From: Aliikangiella sp965214955
GTDB taxonomy: Bacteria > Pseudomonadota > Gammaproteobacteria > Enterobacterales > Kangiellaceae
Direction: 5' to 3'
DNA length: 64,000 nucleotides
Assembly (NCBI GenBank): GCA_965214955.1
Contig: CBDCCU010000009.1
Location: forward strand, 868,001-932,000
The notes below the pieces were generated by a model. The model saw only the letters and a list, made by a program, of their open reading frames with translations. It had not been told where the DNA came from and did not search any database. Below, one piece after another: positions 46,164 through 55,388 of the stretch; position 1 is the first letter of the stretch; the number at the start of each line of letters is the position of its first letter. The translations under genes were made by a program, and so were the position numbers.

Positions 46164-46192
46164 TTGATCTTATTATTGATAATGATTATCAT
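46164..46192 (+). promoter_or_regulatory. Promoter of the TonB-receptor/CobN locus
   Basis: TTGATC (46164-46169), a 17-bp spacer and TATCAT (46187-46192). The -10 element lies inside the Fur box. Confidence 0.6.
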
Positions 46193-46196
46193 TTGC
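46178..46196. promoter_or_regulatory. Fur box
   Basis: GATAATGATTATCATTTGC matches the 19-bp Fur consensus at 16 positions and overlaps the -10 region, the usual layout for iron repression. Confidence 0.85.
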
Positions 46197-46242
46197 GAAA
46201 TTGCAGTTTGGAAGTTAAAAACTTAATTTTTCGGAGAAAAAA

Positions 46243-48441
46243 ATGAAAAAGCACGTTAAACCGCTATTAATTAGCAGTTTAGTTTCAACAATTTTGGGGA
46301 CATCTTTGGTTTATGCAGAAGACAAGGGTGTAAAGGCTGAAGACGAAGCAAGTGAACATTCTATGGTGATCACGGTAACTAGGCTTACTCGCGAAGCCGA
46401 AGATGTTGCTGGCACAGTGACTCTGATTACTAGTGAAGAGCTTAATAAGCAAATGGCAGAAAAGCTTGATGATGTTGTACGCTATCAACCAGGTTTAACA
46501 ATGAACCGTGTGGCTCGTGGTGGTAATCAAGGGTTTACTATTCGCGGAATAAGTGGGCAGCGCGTATTAATGTTGCTAGATGGTGTTAAAAGCAGTGACA
46601 TTTATCCTGCGGGTAATGCGGCTTATGGTAATGATAATTACGAGCTTAATGATATTAAATCAATTGAAGTGATTAGAGGACCTGCATCGGCACTTTATGG
46701 ATCTGATGCATTAGGCGGTGTGGTTTTATTAACATCAAAAGATCCTATTGATTATATTGAAAGCGATAACGAAGTTTATATGAGGCTAAATGCTTCAATA
46801 GTTGATGTAAACGACTCATCAAAAATTGGTTATACCCTAGCTGGTATGAATGAAGATTGGCAATACTTATTTCAAGTAAATCGCCGTGAGTTTTCAGAAT
46901 ATGAAGTTAATGGTGAAGGTTCTCAAACCCCACAAGAGGGAGAATCGACAGGTGCGTTGTTTAAGTTAATTTATCAAGCCAATAATGCCAACAAATGGAG
47001 TTTTACCCTTGATAGTTTTCAACAAGAAACTAATTATAACTTAACCGATCCTACAACCCCTGAATTACCCAATACTGGCTTAGATGATGGCGATAGAGTT
47101 CGATTTAGTTTGGCTCACGACTGGGAAGGAAATTCTTTTTTAGCCGATAGAGTTGAAACTAAGTTTTTCTCACAAACGGGTGAAGCTTTACAACATACCC
47201 AACAATTACGTGACAATAGTTTTTCTTTTGACTTTGCTCCATTTGGAACCAATACACCCGCATTGCGAGTAACTGATTTTGAGTTTAATCAAGACGTAAC
47301 AGGATTAACTTCAACACTATTTAAAAGCGTAAATTTAGGTACTACACAACATTCAATGGTTTATGGCATTAGCTATGAGCTGGTTGAAACAGAGCGCCCA
47401 AGAAATCGTTGTGAAACCGATACAGCCACCCAAGCGGTGAGTTGTTCTATTCGTGCTTATCCAATGTCTGGTGCAGAAGAATTTCCCAATAAAACTTTTC
47501 CCGATACCGATACAACACGAATTGGTGTTTTCTTCCAAGATGAAATTATTTTAGGTGATAGTGGCTTCACATTAATTCCAGGCATTCGTTATGACAGATT
47601 CGATATGGAAGCTAAAGAAACTGAATTGCAAAATTTGGCTGATTTAGGTTTTGAAGTAGAAGATGTTGACGAAAGTGAAGTTTCTAAAAATTTAGGTTTA
47701 ATTTATGACCTTAGTGATACTAGCTCATTCTTTTTACAATATGCCGAAGGTTTTCGGGCGCCAAATTATAACGAAGCTAATCAAGCTTATGTGAATTTAA
47801 CTTTTGGTTATGGTGTTGTTCCTAACCCTGATCTAAAACCTGAAACCAGTAAGGGCTATGAAATTGGTTTTAAGTCGCGCGTAGGAAAAGATTTTTACTC
47901 AGTTGCACTTTATGACAATCAGTTTGAAGATTTTATTTCGACGGATTTTTTAAGAATGCAAGATGGTGTTTTATTGTTCCAAGATACTAATCGCGGTGAA
48001 GTGCGTATTTATGGTGCAGAGTTTAGTGGAATTTGGAGCATTAATGAACACTGGAAAATTAGAAACTCAATTGCTTATTCAGTAGGTAAAGATGAAATTG
48101 CAGACACTAATCTTAACTCAATCGATCCATTAAATGCGGTAGTAGGCGCAAGTTATACCCAAGATAATTGGGGGCTTGAATTAATAGCAACTTTAGTGGC
48201 AGACAAAGATAAAGTTGAAACAGAAACTAATGTCACTGCCGACTCATACAGTTTGCTAGATGTTACTGGCTATTATGATTTTTCAAGCAATTTAAGAGTT
48301 CAACTAGGTGTGTTTAATTTGTTTGATGAAGAGTATGCGCGTTGGACAAATATAGCGGGGTTAGATGCAGATTCAGAGGCCATTGCAGACTTTGCTGAGC
48401 CAGGCACTGAAATTCGAGCATTTGTTACTTGGAGCTTTTAG
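46243..48441 (+). CDS. TonB-dependent heme/hemoglobin-type outer-membrane receptor
   Basis: 732 residues from ATG 46243, with CGGAG upstream. Signal peptide (about 1-25), TonB box near SMVITVTR, plug domain (about 45-165: GLTMNRVARGGNQGFTIRGI, GPASALYGSDALGGV) and a 22-strand barrel ending in aromatic TWSF. The heme-receptor hallmarks FRAP (GFRAPNYNE) and NPDL are present; the His often found between them is absent. The upstream Fur box and the downstream CobN-like gene suggest import of heme or a related metal-tetrapyrrole. Confidence 0.92.
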   Translation: MKKHVKPLLISSLVSTILGTSLVYAEDKGVKAEDEASEHSMVITVTRLTREAEDVAGTVTLITSEELNKQMAEKLDDVVRYQPGLTMNRVARGGNQGFTIRGISGQRVLMLLDGVKSSDIYPAGNAAYGNDNYELNDIKSIEVIRGPASALYGSDALGGVVLLTSKDPIDYIESDNEVYMRLNASIVDVNDSSKIGYTLAGMNEDWQYLFQVNRREFSEYEVNGEGSQTPQEGESTGALFKLIYQANNANKWSFTLDSFQQETNYNLTDPTTPELPNTGLDDGDRVRFSLAHDWEGNSFLADRVETKFFSQTGEALQHTQQLRDNSFSFDFAPFGTNTPALRVTDFEFNQDVTGLTSTLFKSVNLGTTQHSMVYGISYELVETERPRNRCETDTATQAVSCSIRAYPMSGAEEFPNKTFPDTDTTRIGVFFQDEIILGDSGFTLIPGIRYDRFDMEAKETELQNLADLGFEVEDVDESEVSKNLGLIYDLSDTSSFFLQYAEGFRAPNYNEANQAYVNLTFGYGVVPNPDLKPETSKGYEIGFKSRVGKDFYSVALYDNQFEDFISTDFLRMQDGVLLFQDTNRGEVRIYGAEFSGIWSINEHWKIRNSIAYSVGKDEIADTNLNSIDPLNAVVGASYTQDNWGLELIATLVADKDKVETETNVTADSYSLLDVTGYYDFSSNLRVQLGVFNLFDEEYARWTNIAGLDADSEAIADFAEPGTEIRAFVTWSF

Positions 48442-48482
48442 TTTTAGGTAATAACCATCATAAATAAAAAACTAAAAGGAAA

Positions 48483-48500
48483 GAGCGCTTTATAGCGCTC
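48483..48500 (+). promoter_or_regulatory. Intercistronic hairpin
   Basis: GAGCGC TTTATA GCGCTC is a perfect stem between the receptor gene and the ExbB-like gene, with no T-run. It may stabilise the receptor message or reduce read-through to the downstream genes. Confidence 0.55.
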
Positions 48501-48550
48501 ACCTTGTTTACAAAGTGTAATTTTTTCCATAACGATTATTGGAGTTAAGT

Positions 48551-49132
48551 ATGAATATACATCTGCTTGAAAACTTGATGTATGAACTATCAGATTTTTT
48601 TATGGCGCCAGTGCTTATTTTGCTGGCAATTCTTTTTGTTTATAGCCTTGTTGCAACTGGCGAATATATTTTTCAAATTTGGCAAAGACGCATAAACCGT
48701 ACTAACTATTTACAGGCACTTAATAGAAACTTAGGCGATGCTACTAACTTAAATTTAAAAGGTTATCCACTGCTTGAAATTGCTCATAGATTTCCTGCGA
48801 TCACCAAAGATCAGCTCGATGTTGCAGCGCTTGATATTTTGCAAGGTGTTCGCTCGGTGAGTCGGTTAGCGCCAATGCTTGGTTTAATAGCAACCATGAT
48901 CCCAATGGGACCGGCACTTAAAAGCTTAGCCGATGGCAATGTGCAAGGCATATCAGAAAATTTAGTGGTAGCATTTTCTGCGGTTATTTTTGGCTTGGTA
49001 ATCGCGTCAATTACTTTTTGGATAGCTAACGACAAAAAGAAATGGCTAGCAAAAGAATTGGTGGCTGTTACTCCTCATCTACAAGAAGAAAAAGTTAAAT
49101 TGCATGAGGCGCAAAATAATGAGACTGCTTGA
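48551..49132 (+). CDS. MotA/TolQ/ExbB-type proton channel protein
   Basis: 193 residues from ATG 48551, with GGAG 6 nt upstream. Three membrane helices; the conserved region SVSRLAPMLGLIATMIPMGPALKSLADG and VVAFSAVIFGLVIASITFWI is that of TolQ/ExbB channels. It overlaps the next gene by 14 nt. Gene content (TonB receptor, this protein, DUF2149, CobN-like) matches the hmu locus of Porphyromonas/Bacteroides, in which this type of protein is found. It may energise the CobN-like protein rather than TonB. Confidence 0.88.
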   Translation: MNIHLLENLMYELSDFFMAPVLILLAILFVYSLVATGEYIFQIWQRRINRTNYLQALNRNLGDATNLNLKGYPLLEIAHRFPAITKDQLDVAALDILQGVRSVSRLAPMLGLIATMIPMGPALKSLADGNVQGISENLVVAFSAVIFGLVIASITFWIANDKKKWLAKELVAVTPHLQEEKVKLHEAQNNETA

Positions 49133-49466
49133 TGAAGATGAGTCAATTAACCCTGCTTTATCAGTCGTTAATTTAGTCGATGTGTTTTTGGTGTTGGTTG
49201 CGGCTTTATTAATTGCCATTGCACAAAATCCGCTTAATCCTTTTTTAGAGCAAGATGTTACTGTGATTAAAAATGCAGGCAATCCCAACATGGAAATGAT
49301 TATAAAAAACGGCGAAAAAATTGAAACCTATAAAAATTCTGGCGAAATTGGTACAGGCGATGGAATAAAAGCGGGTATTGCTTATCGTATGGCAGATGGT
49401 TCAATTGTTTATGTGCCAGAAACTAATCAAAACGACAAATCAAATGATAAGAATCAAGCAGAATAA
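49119..49466 (+). CDS. DUF2149 family membrane protein (ExbD-like partner)
   Basis: 115 residues from ATG 49119 (MRLLDEDESINPALSVVNLVDVFLVLV). The short start EDESINPALSVVNLVDVFLV with one membrane helix (about 16-36) is the DUF2149 signature; the Asp in VDVFLV recalls the ion-carrying Asp of ExbD/TolR. The periplasmic tail (about 40-115) is small. It is probably the partner of the ExbB-like protein. Confidence 0.88.
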   Translation: MRLLDEDESINPALSVVNLVDVFLVLVAALLIAIAQNPLNPFLEQDVTVIKNAGNPNMEMIIKNGEKIETYKNSGEIGTGDGIKAGIAYRMADGSIVYVPETNQNDKSNDKNQAE

Positions 49467-49485
49467 CAAATTGTGGAATAGTTAA

Positions 49486-52400
49486 ATGAAAAACAAATTA
49501 ATTCAAAATAAACCAATTAAATCAAGTTTTTTTAATTGGCTGTGGCTGATATTTATTGCCGTTATTATCAACAATATTTATTTAACCAATGTTTATGCTA
49601 AAGATGCTTCTGATAGTCATTTAAAACAAAATTTAATGCATAAAGTTTTAGTAGTAAGAACTAATCATACTTATAAAGCAAAAGCCGAAAGTTTAAAGGC
49701 TGAATCGGCAAATTATAAAATACAGGTTGATTCAAAGCCGGTTACCAAACTAAATGATTTAGAACAAGCGGCGAAGTTATTTGAACAATACGATCTGGTT
49801 ATGTTTGAAGCGGCTTCAAAACGTGAAACAAAAAAACAATTTGAGAAATTTGCGCCAGTGGTTAAATTATCAAATAAAAAATTTGTGGCACTTAAGTGGT
49901 TTGATAGTAAAGCATTAACTAAAGGATTACAAAGTTCACAAGCTGAAAAATTATTTCATTATTATGATAATGGTGGCAGTAAAAACTTTAGTCGCATGGC
50001 TGAGTTTTTATTGCATAGAGTTTTTAACCTTAATTCAAACTCGATAAAAGATCCCATTATTTACCCTGAGGTTGGCATATATCACCCTAACTCGGATAAT
50101 TTAATTTTTGCCAATTTAAAATCTTATCAAGCATGGAATGATAGTCGTTTTAATTCATCTAAAAAACATCAGAAAACCATTGGAATAATGATGCAGCGAG
50201 CCTTGGTTGAGTCATCACAAACCGATGTGGTTGATGCAACCATTAAGGCTTTTGAACAAAAAGGTGCCAAAGTTATTCCTTTCTTTTTTGAAGTGAGCCC
50301 TAATTCCTCCCCTTATTTTCATTTAGTTTCAAAAGATGATCAAAGCATCGTTGATGTGATTGTTAACTTTAGAACCATTCACTGGGCAAATAAACGTAAA
50401 GCTGAGTTTAAAAAAATGGGTGTGCCAATTATTCAGGCATTAACTTATTTTGACGGTGATCAACAGCAATGGGAAAATGATCCTCAGGGTATTTCCGCAG
50501 GCATGACACCATTTTTATTAGTGCTACCAGAAACCGCAGGTGTCATTGATCCTATTATTGTTGCTGCAAGAAACAAAGTTACTGAGCGAGCTGAGGTTAT
50601 TGATTATCAATTGGAGCATTTGGTTAATAAAGCTTTTAATCAAGCTAACTTAAGGCATAAACCAAATAACAATAAAAAAATTACAGTGTTCTTTTGGGGA
50701 GATCGCGATATGGGTGCATCATTTTTGAACGTGCCCGATAGTTTGCATGTTATTTCGCATAAACTCAATGAGCAGGGTTATCAGATAAATGCAGTGGAGC
50801 CAGAATATTTTACTGACAGAGTGAATAAAATTTTAGATCCCTTTTATCGTGATTTTGAGCTGAATAATTTACTCAACGACGATTTAGCCGAGCTAATGCC
50901 TGTAGATGAATATTTAACTTGGTTTAATCAATTGCCGCAAAAAGTTACTCAGCCAATTATTACACAATGGGGTGAAGCCAAAGATAATTTTATGGTAATA
51001 CAGCGTGATGGAAAGCATCAGTTTGTACTACCAAGAATTAGAAACGGCAATATGCTGGTATTAAGACAGCCACCAAGAGCAGACGATAAAGATCAAGATA
51101 AAATGCTTTACCATAAAGGTGAAGTGCCAATGAATCATTATTATTTAGCGGCTTATTATTATGCGAGAAAGTATTGGAACTCTGATGCAATAATTCACCT
51201 TGGCACTCATGGCTCGCAAGAATATTTAGGCGGAAAAGAGCGCGGGCTATCTCGTTATGATGGACCTAATTTAGCAGTTTGGGATACCCCAGTGCTTTAT
51301 CCGTTTATAGTAGATGATGTTGGTGAAGCCATGCAAACCAAAAGGCGAGGCAGTGCAACGGTGCTTTCGCACATGACTCCACCTTTTGCTGCGGCGGGTT
51401 TACAAGGTGATTCCTCGGATATACATGAGCTAATGCATCAGTATAAATCACTTGATGAAGGCGGAGTAAAAGTTAAAACGGCTGATCAAATTATTATTAA
51501 ATGTATTGAGTCGAATATTTGTAAAGATTTAGATTGGTCAGAAGAACAAATTCGTGCCGACTTTGCTCGCTTTTTAGATGCACTGCATGATTTTTTGGGA
51601 GAGCTTGGGGCAGAAAATCAACCACTTGGTTTACATTCTTATGGTGAGCTTGCCGAAAAACGGCTAATAACATCAACATTAGTTCAAATGATGGGAGCCG
51701 AATTTACTCAGCTTGCATCAGAATTTGAAGCTGAAGTTTTTCATCATAAAACTCATAGTCACGATGGTGTTACCCATTCTCATGCACATGAGAAAAAGCA
51801 ACATAATAATGATGAACATTATCATGAATCGGAAGAAAAAATTGAAGACTTAGCGGGGTTTAAAACAGTTAGTGCTTTAATTGTTGAACCTAATTGGCAT
51901 AAGGTTTCACACTTAGCCCATGAATCTACTGTAGAAGCTGAGCATTCTCACAATGGTGATCCACAAGCTGAACACTCGCATGAAGAGCACTCTCATAAAG
52001 AGCATTCGCATAACGATCAAACTCACAAAAAGCACTCACATAATGATCACTCACACAATGCTCCTTCACAAAAGGATCATTCACATAACGAGCTAAGTGA
52101 AAATAGCAAAAATATTATTTCTCATAAAAATGAAATGAGCAAAAAATTAAAAGCGCATATTGAAAAAGGCAAAATGCTTTTCAATAATTTAAGCCAAATT
52201 AAAGAAATTGATTATTTGCTGGCTGGACTTAACGGTCAATTTATTCCCGTTAAAACCGGTGGTGATCCAATTAGGCATCCTGAATCAGTACCAACAGGTT
52301 TTAACCTTTACGGATTCGATCCAGCAAGACTTCCTACCAAAGCCGCTTATGAGCAAGGCAAAGAACTTGTTGAGCAAGTGATTAATGATTATTACAAAGC

Positions 52401-53796
52401 GCATAAAAAATATCCCGATAAACTGGCTTTTTCACTTTGGTCGATAGAAGCGATGCGTCACTACGGCGTATTAGAAAGTCAGGCACTTTATGCTATGGGT
52501 GTAAAGCCTAAATGGAGTAAAGATGGACGGGTTATAGGCACAGAAATTATTGCCGCAAAAGATTTAAAACGCCCAAGAGTTGATGTGGTTTTATCGGCAA
52601 CGGGTTTATATCGCGATGCTTTTCCTAATGTTATTCAGCGGTTGGCTAAAGCAATTGAGCAGGTTGCAAAATTAAAAGAGGAGAATAATTCTATTTGGCA
52701 AAATTCGCAGCGTATTCAACAAGACTTAATAAACCAAGGCTATAGCGAAGATGAAGCCATTTATTTATCGAGCGTTAGAGTTTTTTCTAATGGTTCGGGG
52801 CAATATGGCTCAGGAACCGATGGTCCCGTTTTTGCCAGTGACACTTGGGAAACCGATGCCAAAATAGCAGAAAATTATTTGTCTAAAATGGGAGCGGCTT
52901 TTGGTAGTGATCCTAAAAGATGGGGGCAGCAAATCGACGGCTTAAATCTTTATGCAAAACAGTTATCAGGCACCGATATTGCCATGTTCTCACGCTCATC
53001 AAATGTTTACGGTATGTTAAGTTCGGATGATCCTTTTGAATATTTTGGCTCACTGTCTATGGCGGTAAGAAATCTCGATGGTAAAAGCCCTAAAATGCTC
53101 ATTTCTAATTTGCGCGATGCATCGAAGGGTAAAATGGTAGCGGCGGCTAAGTTTTTAGCTAAAGAGTTACGAACTAGGCAGTTTCATAAGCGCTGGATCA
53201 GTGAAATGCAAAAAGAAGGATATAGCGGTGCGGTTACTATGTCTTCGCAAATTTCAAACTTCTGGGGTTGGCAAGTGGTTGATCCTAATTTGGTAAGAGC
53301 CGATCAATGGCAAGAATTTCATGAAATTTATGTTGAAGACAAGCTCAACTTAAAAATTAATGAATGGTTTGAGCAGGTTAATCCCAGTGCTCAAGCGCAA
53401 ATTATTGAGCGCATGTTAGAAGCCGTTAGAAAAAATTATTGGCAAGCCAGCGATACAACTAAGCAAAAGCTTGTAGAGCGGTATTTAAAGCTAGTAAATA
53501 CTTTTGATATTTTTGTTAAAAATGAAAAGTTAAAAGCGTTTGTTAATCAGTCTGCGCAAGGTTATGGACTTAATGCAATTTTGCCTGAGCAGCCCGTGTC
53601 AGAATCTATTCAGCAACAAATTAATCAACAACAAGTACAGCAAGTAGCAGGACAAAAGCTAGAAAAAGTAGAACAAACTGAGCATAAAAGTCATTGGAAT
53701 ACTCAATTAATTATTTCACTTATTTTTTGTGTAATATTTATTTTGCTTGGCGGAATATTGCAAGCAAGACGCTCGTATCAGTTTTCTACTATGTAA
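49486..53796 (+). CDS. CobN/HmuS-like chelatase, membrane-anchored, with His-rich insert
   Basis: 1436 residues from ATG 49486, 19 bp after the DUF2149 gene. An N-terminal signal or anchor helix (about 16-38) and a C-terminal helix (about 1408-1427) place the bulk on the periplasmic side. The body matches the CobN/BchH large chelatase subunit (HLGTHGSQEYLGGKERGLS, NLYGFDPARLPTKAAYEQG, RVFSNGSGQYGSGTDG). Residues about 753-868 are an insert with 28 His by my count, in HSH repeats; it may store or deliver a divalent metal. Cytosolic CobN inserts cobalt into corrinoids with CobS/CobT, which are absent here. The setting instead suggests a HmuS-type function in removing iron from heme. This remains inference. 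Confidence 0.9.
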   Translation: MKNKLIQNKPIKSSFFNWLWLIFIAVIINNIYLTNVYAKDASDSHLKQNLMHKVLVVRTNHTYKAKAESLKAESANYKIQVDSKPVTKLNDLEQAAKLFEQYDLVMFEAASKRETKKQFEKFAPVVKLSNKKFVALKWFDSKALTKGLQSSQAEKLFHYYDNGGSKNFSRMAEFLLHRVFNLNSNSIKDPIIYPEVGIYHPNSDNLIFANLKSYQAWNDSRFNSSKKHQKTIGIMMQRALVESSQTDVVDATIKAFEQKGAKVIPFFFEVSPNSSPYFHLVSKDDQSIVDVIVNFRTIHWANKRKAEFKKMGVPIIQALTYFDGDQQQWENDPQGISAGMTPFLLVLPETAGVIDPIIVAARNKVTERAEVIDYQLEHLVNKAFNQANLRHKPNNNKKITVFFWGDRDMGASFLNVPDSLHVISHKLNEQGYQINAVEPEYFTDRVNKILDPFYRDFELNNLLNDDLAELMPVDEYLTWFNQLPQKVTQPIITQWGEAKDNFMVIQRDGKHQFVLPRIRNGNMLVLRQPPRADDKDQDKMLYHKGEVPMNHYYLAAYYYARKYWNSDAIIHLGTHGSQEYLGGKERGLSRYDGPNLAVWDTPVLYPFIVDDVGEAMQTKRRGSATVLSHMTPPFAAAGLQGDSSDIHELMHQYKSLDEGGVKVKTADQIIIKCIESNICKDLDWSEEQIRADFARFLDALHDFLGELGAENQPLGLHSYGELAEKRLITSTLVQMMGAEFTQLASEFEAEVFHHKTHSHDGVTHSHAHEKKQHNNDEHYHESEEKIEDLAGFKTVSALIVEPNWHKVSHLAHESTVEAEHSHNGDPQAEHSHEEHSHKEHSHNDQTHKKHSHNDHSHNAPSQKDHSHNELSENSKNIISHKNEMSKKLKAHIEKGKMLFNNLSQIKEIDYLLAGLNGQFIPVKTGGDPIRHPESVPTGFNLYGFDPARLPTKAAYEQGKELVEQVINDYYKAHKKYPDKLAFSLWSIEAMRHYGVLESQALYAMGVKPKWSKDGRVIGTEIIAAKDLKRPRVDVVLSATGLYRDAFPNVIQRLAKAIEQVAKLKEENNSIWQNSQRIQQDLINQGYSEDEAIYLSSVRVFSNGSGQYGSGTDGPVFASDTWETDAKIAENYLSKMGAAFGSDPKRWGQQIDGLNLYAKQLSGTDIAMFSRSSNVYGMLSSDDPFEYFGSLSMAVRNLDGKSPKMLISNLRDASKGKMVAAAKFLAKELRTRQFHKRWISEMQKEGYSGAVTMSSQISNFWGWQVVDPNLVRADQWQEFHEIYVEDKLNLKINEWFEQVNPSAQAQIIERMLEAVRKNYWQASDTTKQKLVERYLKLVNTFDIFVKNEKLKAFVNQSAQGYGLNAILPEQPVSESIQQQINQQQVQQVAGQKLEKVEQTEHKSHWNTQLIISLIFCVIFILLGGILQARRSYQFSTM
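51940..52092 (+). repeat. Degenerate tandem repeat encoding HSH(N/K) units
   Basis: Imperfect repeats of about 12-24 bp (CAC/T-TCN-CAT-AAN) encode EHSHN, EHSHE, EHSHK and similar. Codon choice varies among units, so this is old or under selection for protein sequence, not a fresh DNA expansion. Confidence 0.7.
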
Positions 53797-53809
53797 GAGC
53801 GAGCTGCTT

Positions 53810-53856
53810 AAAAAAAAGGTTCAACCTTAATAATTGTTAATATTAAAGGTTGAACC
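53810..53856 (-). terminator. Terminator of the YHS gene
   Basis: GGTTCAACCTT and AAGGTTGAACC form a long stem; on the minus strand it is followed by eight T. It lies between the convergent CobN-like and YHS genes. Confidence 0.8.
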
Positions 53857-53911
53857 AAGGGGGTTAGATAATACAGGAGGTTATCTAATGAAATTAATCT
53901 TTGAGCATTAA

Positions 53912-54367
53912 TTAAAGCTTGCTAGGCGCTACTGCTTCAATTTTACCCCAGTTTCCATTGGCTTTTTGAATGTAACCAGGCTTGTCTTTTCTCCAAGTTT
54001 CATAAACCGCTAAGTTTTTGTTTACATATAACTTACCGTCTACTACTTCAAAGGCTTTTCCGTCTACTTGGAACTTTTTACCTAAGCTTGCACCAAATGC
54101 ACAGTAGCCACCGTAAACTGGCGCATATTTAGCTGGGTTTGCTTTAAATGTGTCGCGGTTGCTAGCGCTAGAAAACTGATAAATTGCACCATTATAAGTT
54201 GCAGTATAGTTTGCAGAGCCTTCAACTGGTTTGTTTTGAGTGAAGTAAGCAACTGCATCGTGACCTGCTAAGATAACGTCGTTGTCGTTAGTTCCAGTGT
54301 CTACACCTGCTGCAACATTGGCAGAGAATACGATTGCGCTAAATAAGCCGATAAGTTTCTTGTACAT
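53912..54367 (-). CDS. Secreted YHS-domain protein
   Basis: 151 residues from ATG 54367. Signal peptide (about 1-20), then a YHS-type domain (GHDAVAYFTQNKPVEG, YQFSSASNRDTFKANPAKYAPVYGGYCAFG). YHS domains are associated with metal or heme proteins. Convergent with the CobN-like gene, divergent from the AraC gene. Role unknown. Confidence 0.88.
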   Translation of the reverse strand: MYKKLIGLFSAIVFSANVAAGVDTGTNDNDVILAGHDAVAYFTQNKPVEGSANYTATYNGAIYQFSSASNRDTFKANPAKYAPVYGGYCAFGASLGKKFQVDGKAFEVVDGKLYVNKNLAVYETWRKDKPGYIQKANGNWGKIEAVAPSKL

Positions 54368-54480
54368 GGTTTGTCTCCAAAAAGTATGTGTTAATTAATT
54401 TAAGTTACGGAGCTATTGTAGTAATTTGGGCTCAACTCATCTATGCTCATTAGTCTTTAAAAATTGTCCAAAACGCTTTT

Positions 54481-55380
54481 ATGGATCCAGTTAGTCAAAT
54501 ATTGCAAATTCATCATGTGAGTGCTCAAATTTTTCACAATGCTAAGTATTGTGGTGATTTTAATGTTAATACCTCAAAGAGTGGAAAGATCCCTTTTCAT
54601 ATTGTGACAACGGGCAACTGTTTTTTAACGTTGCCTAATGCCGATAATAAAAAGGTTTTACTGCAAGCGGGTGATATGGTGATATTGCCTCATTCTGCGG
54701 AGCATAGTTTGTGTAATAAGTTTGAGCCGCAAGTGGCAGAGAATTCAACTCAGTCTCAACCTTTTGCCGAAGCTAAAGAGCTACAAGGTACTGGCTTGGT
54801 TTGTGGTTATATGGAGTTTGACCATTTGGTGATTAACCCAATTATTGCGGCATTACCACAATATATAGTGATTAAAAGTACCGAATCACCTTGGTGTGAT
54901 CATTTACTACCTATGATTAAACTTTTAATGAGCGAATCGCTAAGAGATGGTTTAGGCGTGCAGGTAACACTGAACAGGCTAATTGATGTGATATTTGTGC
55001 TAATTGTACGAGAATTCATCCAGTTAGACGATCATCAATCGGGGATCATGGCGGCACTGGCGAATAAAAAAATTTCATTGGCACTGTCTTTAATTCATGA
55101 TGATCTTTCTAAAGAATGGACCGTTGAAACTTTGGCAGAAAAAGTGGCTATGTCGCGTTCAGATTTTGCAAAAAAGTTTAAACAGTATTTAGCGCAAACG
55201 CCAAAACACTATTTAACGCAAATTCGAATGGAAAGTGCTTATCGCGATCTTAAAGATACTAGTAAATCAATGTTTGAAATTGCGGATACTTATGGTTATT
55301 CCAGCGAGGCAGCTTTTTCAAAAGCCTTTAAAAAACTGTTAGGTACCTCGCCAGGTGCTGTACGCAAGTTGAGCGCTTAA
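54481..55380 (+). CDS. AraC-family transcriptional regulator
   Basis: 299 residues from ATG 54481. N-terminal cupin of the AraC-binding type (about 10-180; GDMVILPHSAEHSL) and a C-terminal double helix-turn-helix (WTVETLAEKVAMSRSDFAKKF, MFEIADTYGYSSEAAFSKAFKK). It may control the convergent GMC oxidoreductase operon or the divergent YHS gene. Confidence 0.92.
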   Translation: MDPVSQILQIHHVSAQIFHNAKYCGDFNVNTSKSGKIPFHIVTTGNCFLTLPNADNKKVLLQAGDMVILPHSAEHSLCNKFEPQVAENSTQSQPFAEAKELQGTGLVCGYMEFDHLVINPIIAALPQYIVIKSTESPWCDHLLPMIKLLMSESLRDGLGVQVTLNRLIDVIFVLIVREFIQLDDHQSGIMAALANKKISLALSLIHDDLSKEWTVETLAEKVAMSRSDFAKKFKQYLAQTPKHYLTQIRMESAYRDLKDTSKSMFEIADTYGYSSEAAFSKAFKKLLGTSPGAVRKLSA

Positions 55381-55388
55381 TTCAGTAA

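Noticed and set aside
51742..52092. His-rich region as a separate metallochaperone gene
   Set aside because: It is in frame within a continuous chelatase frame, with conserved sequence on both sides.
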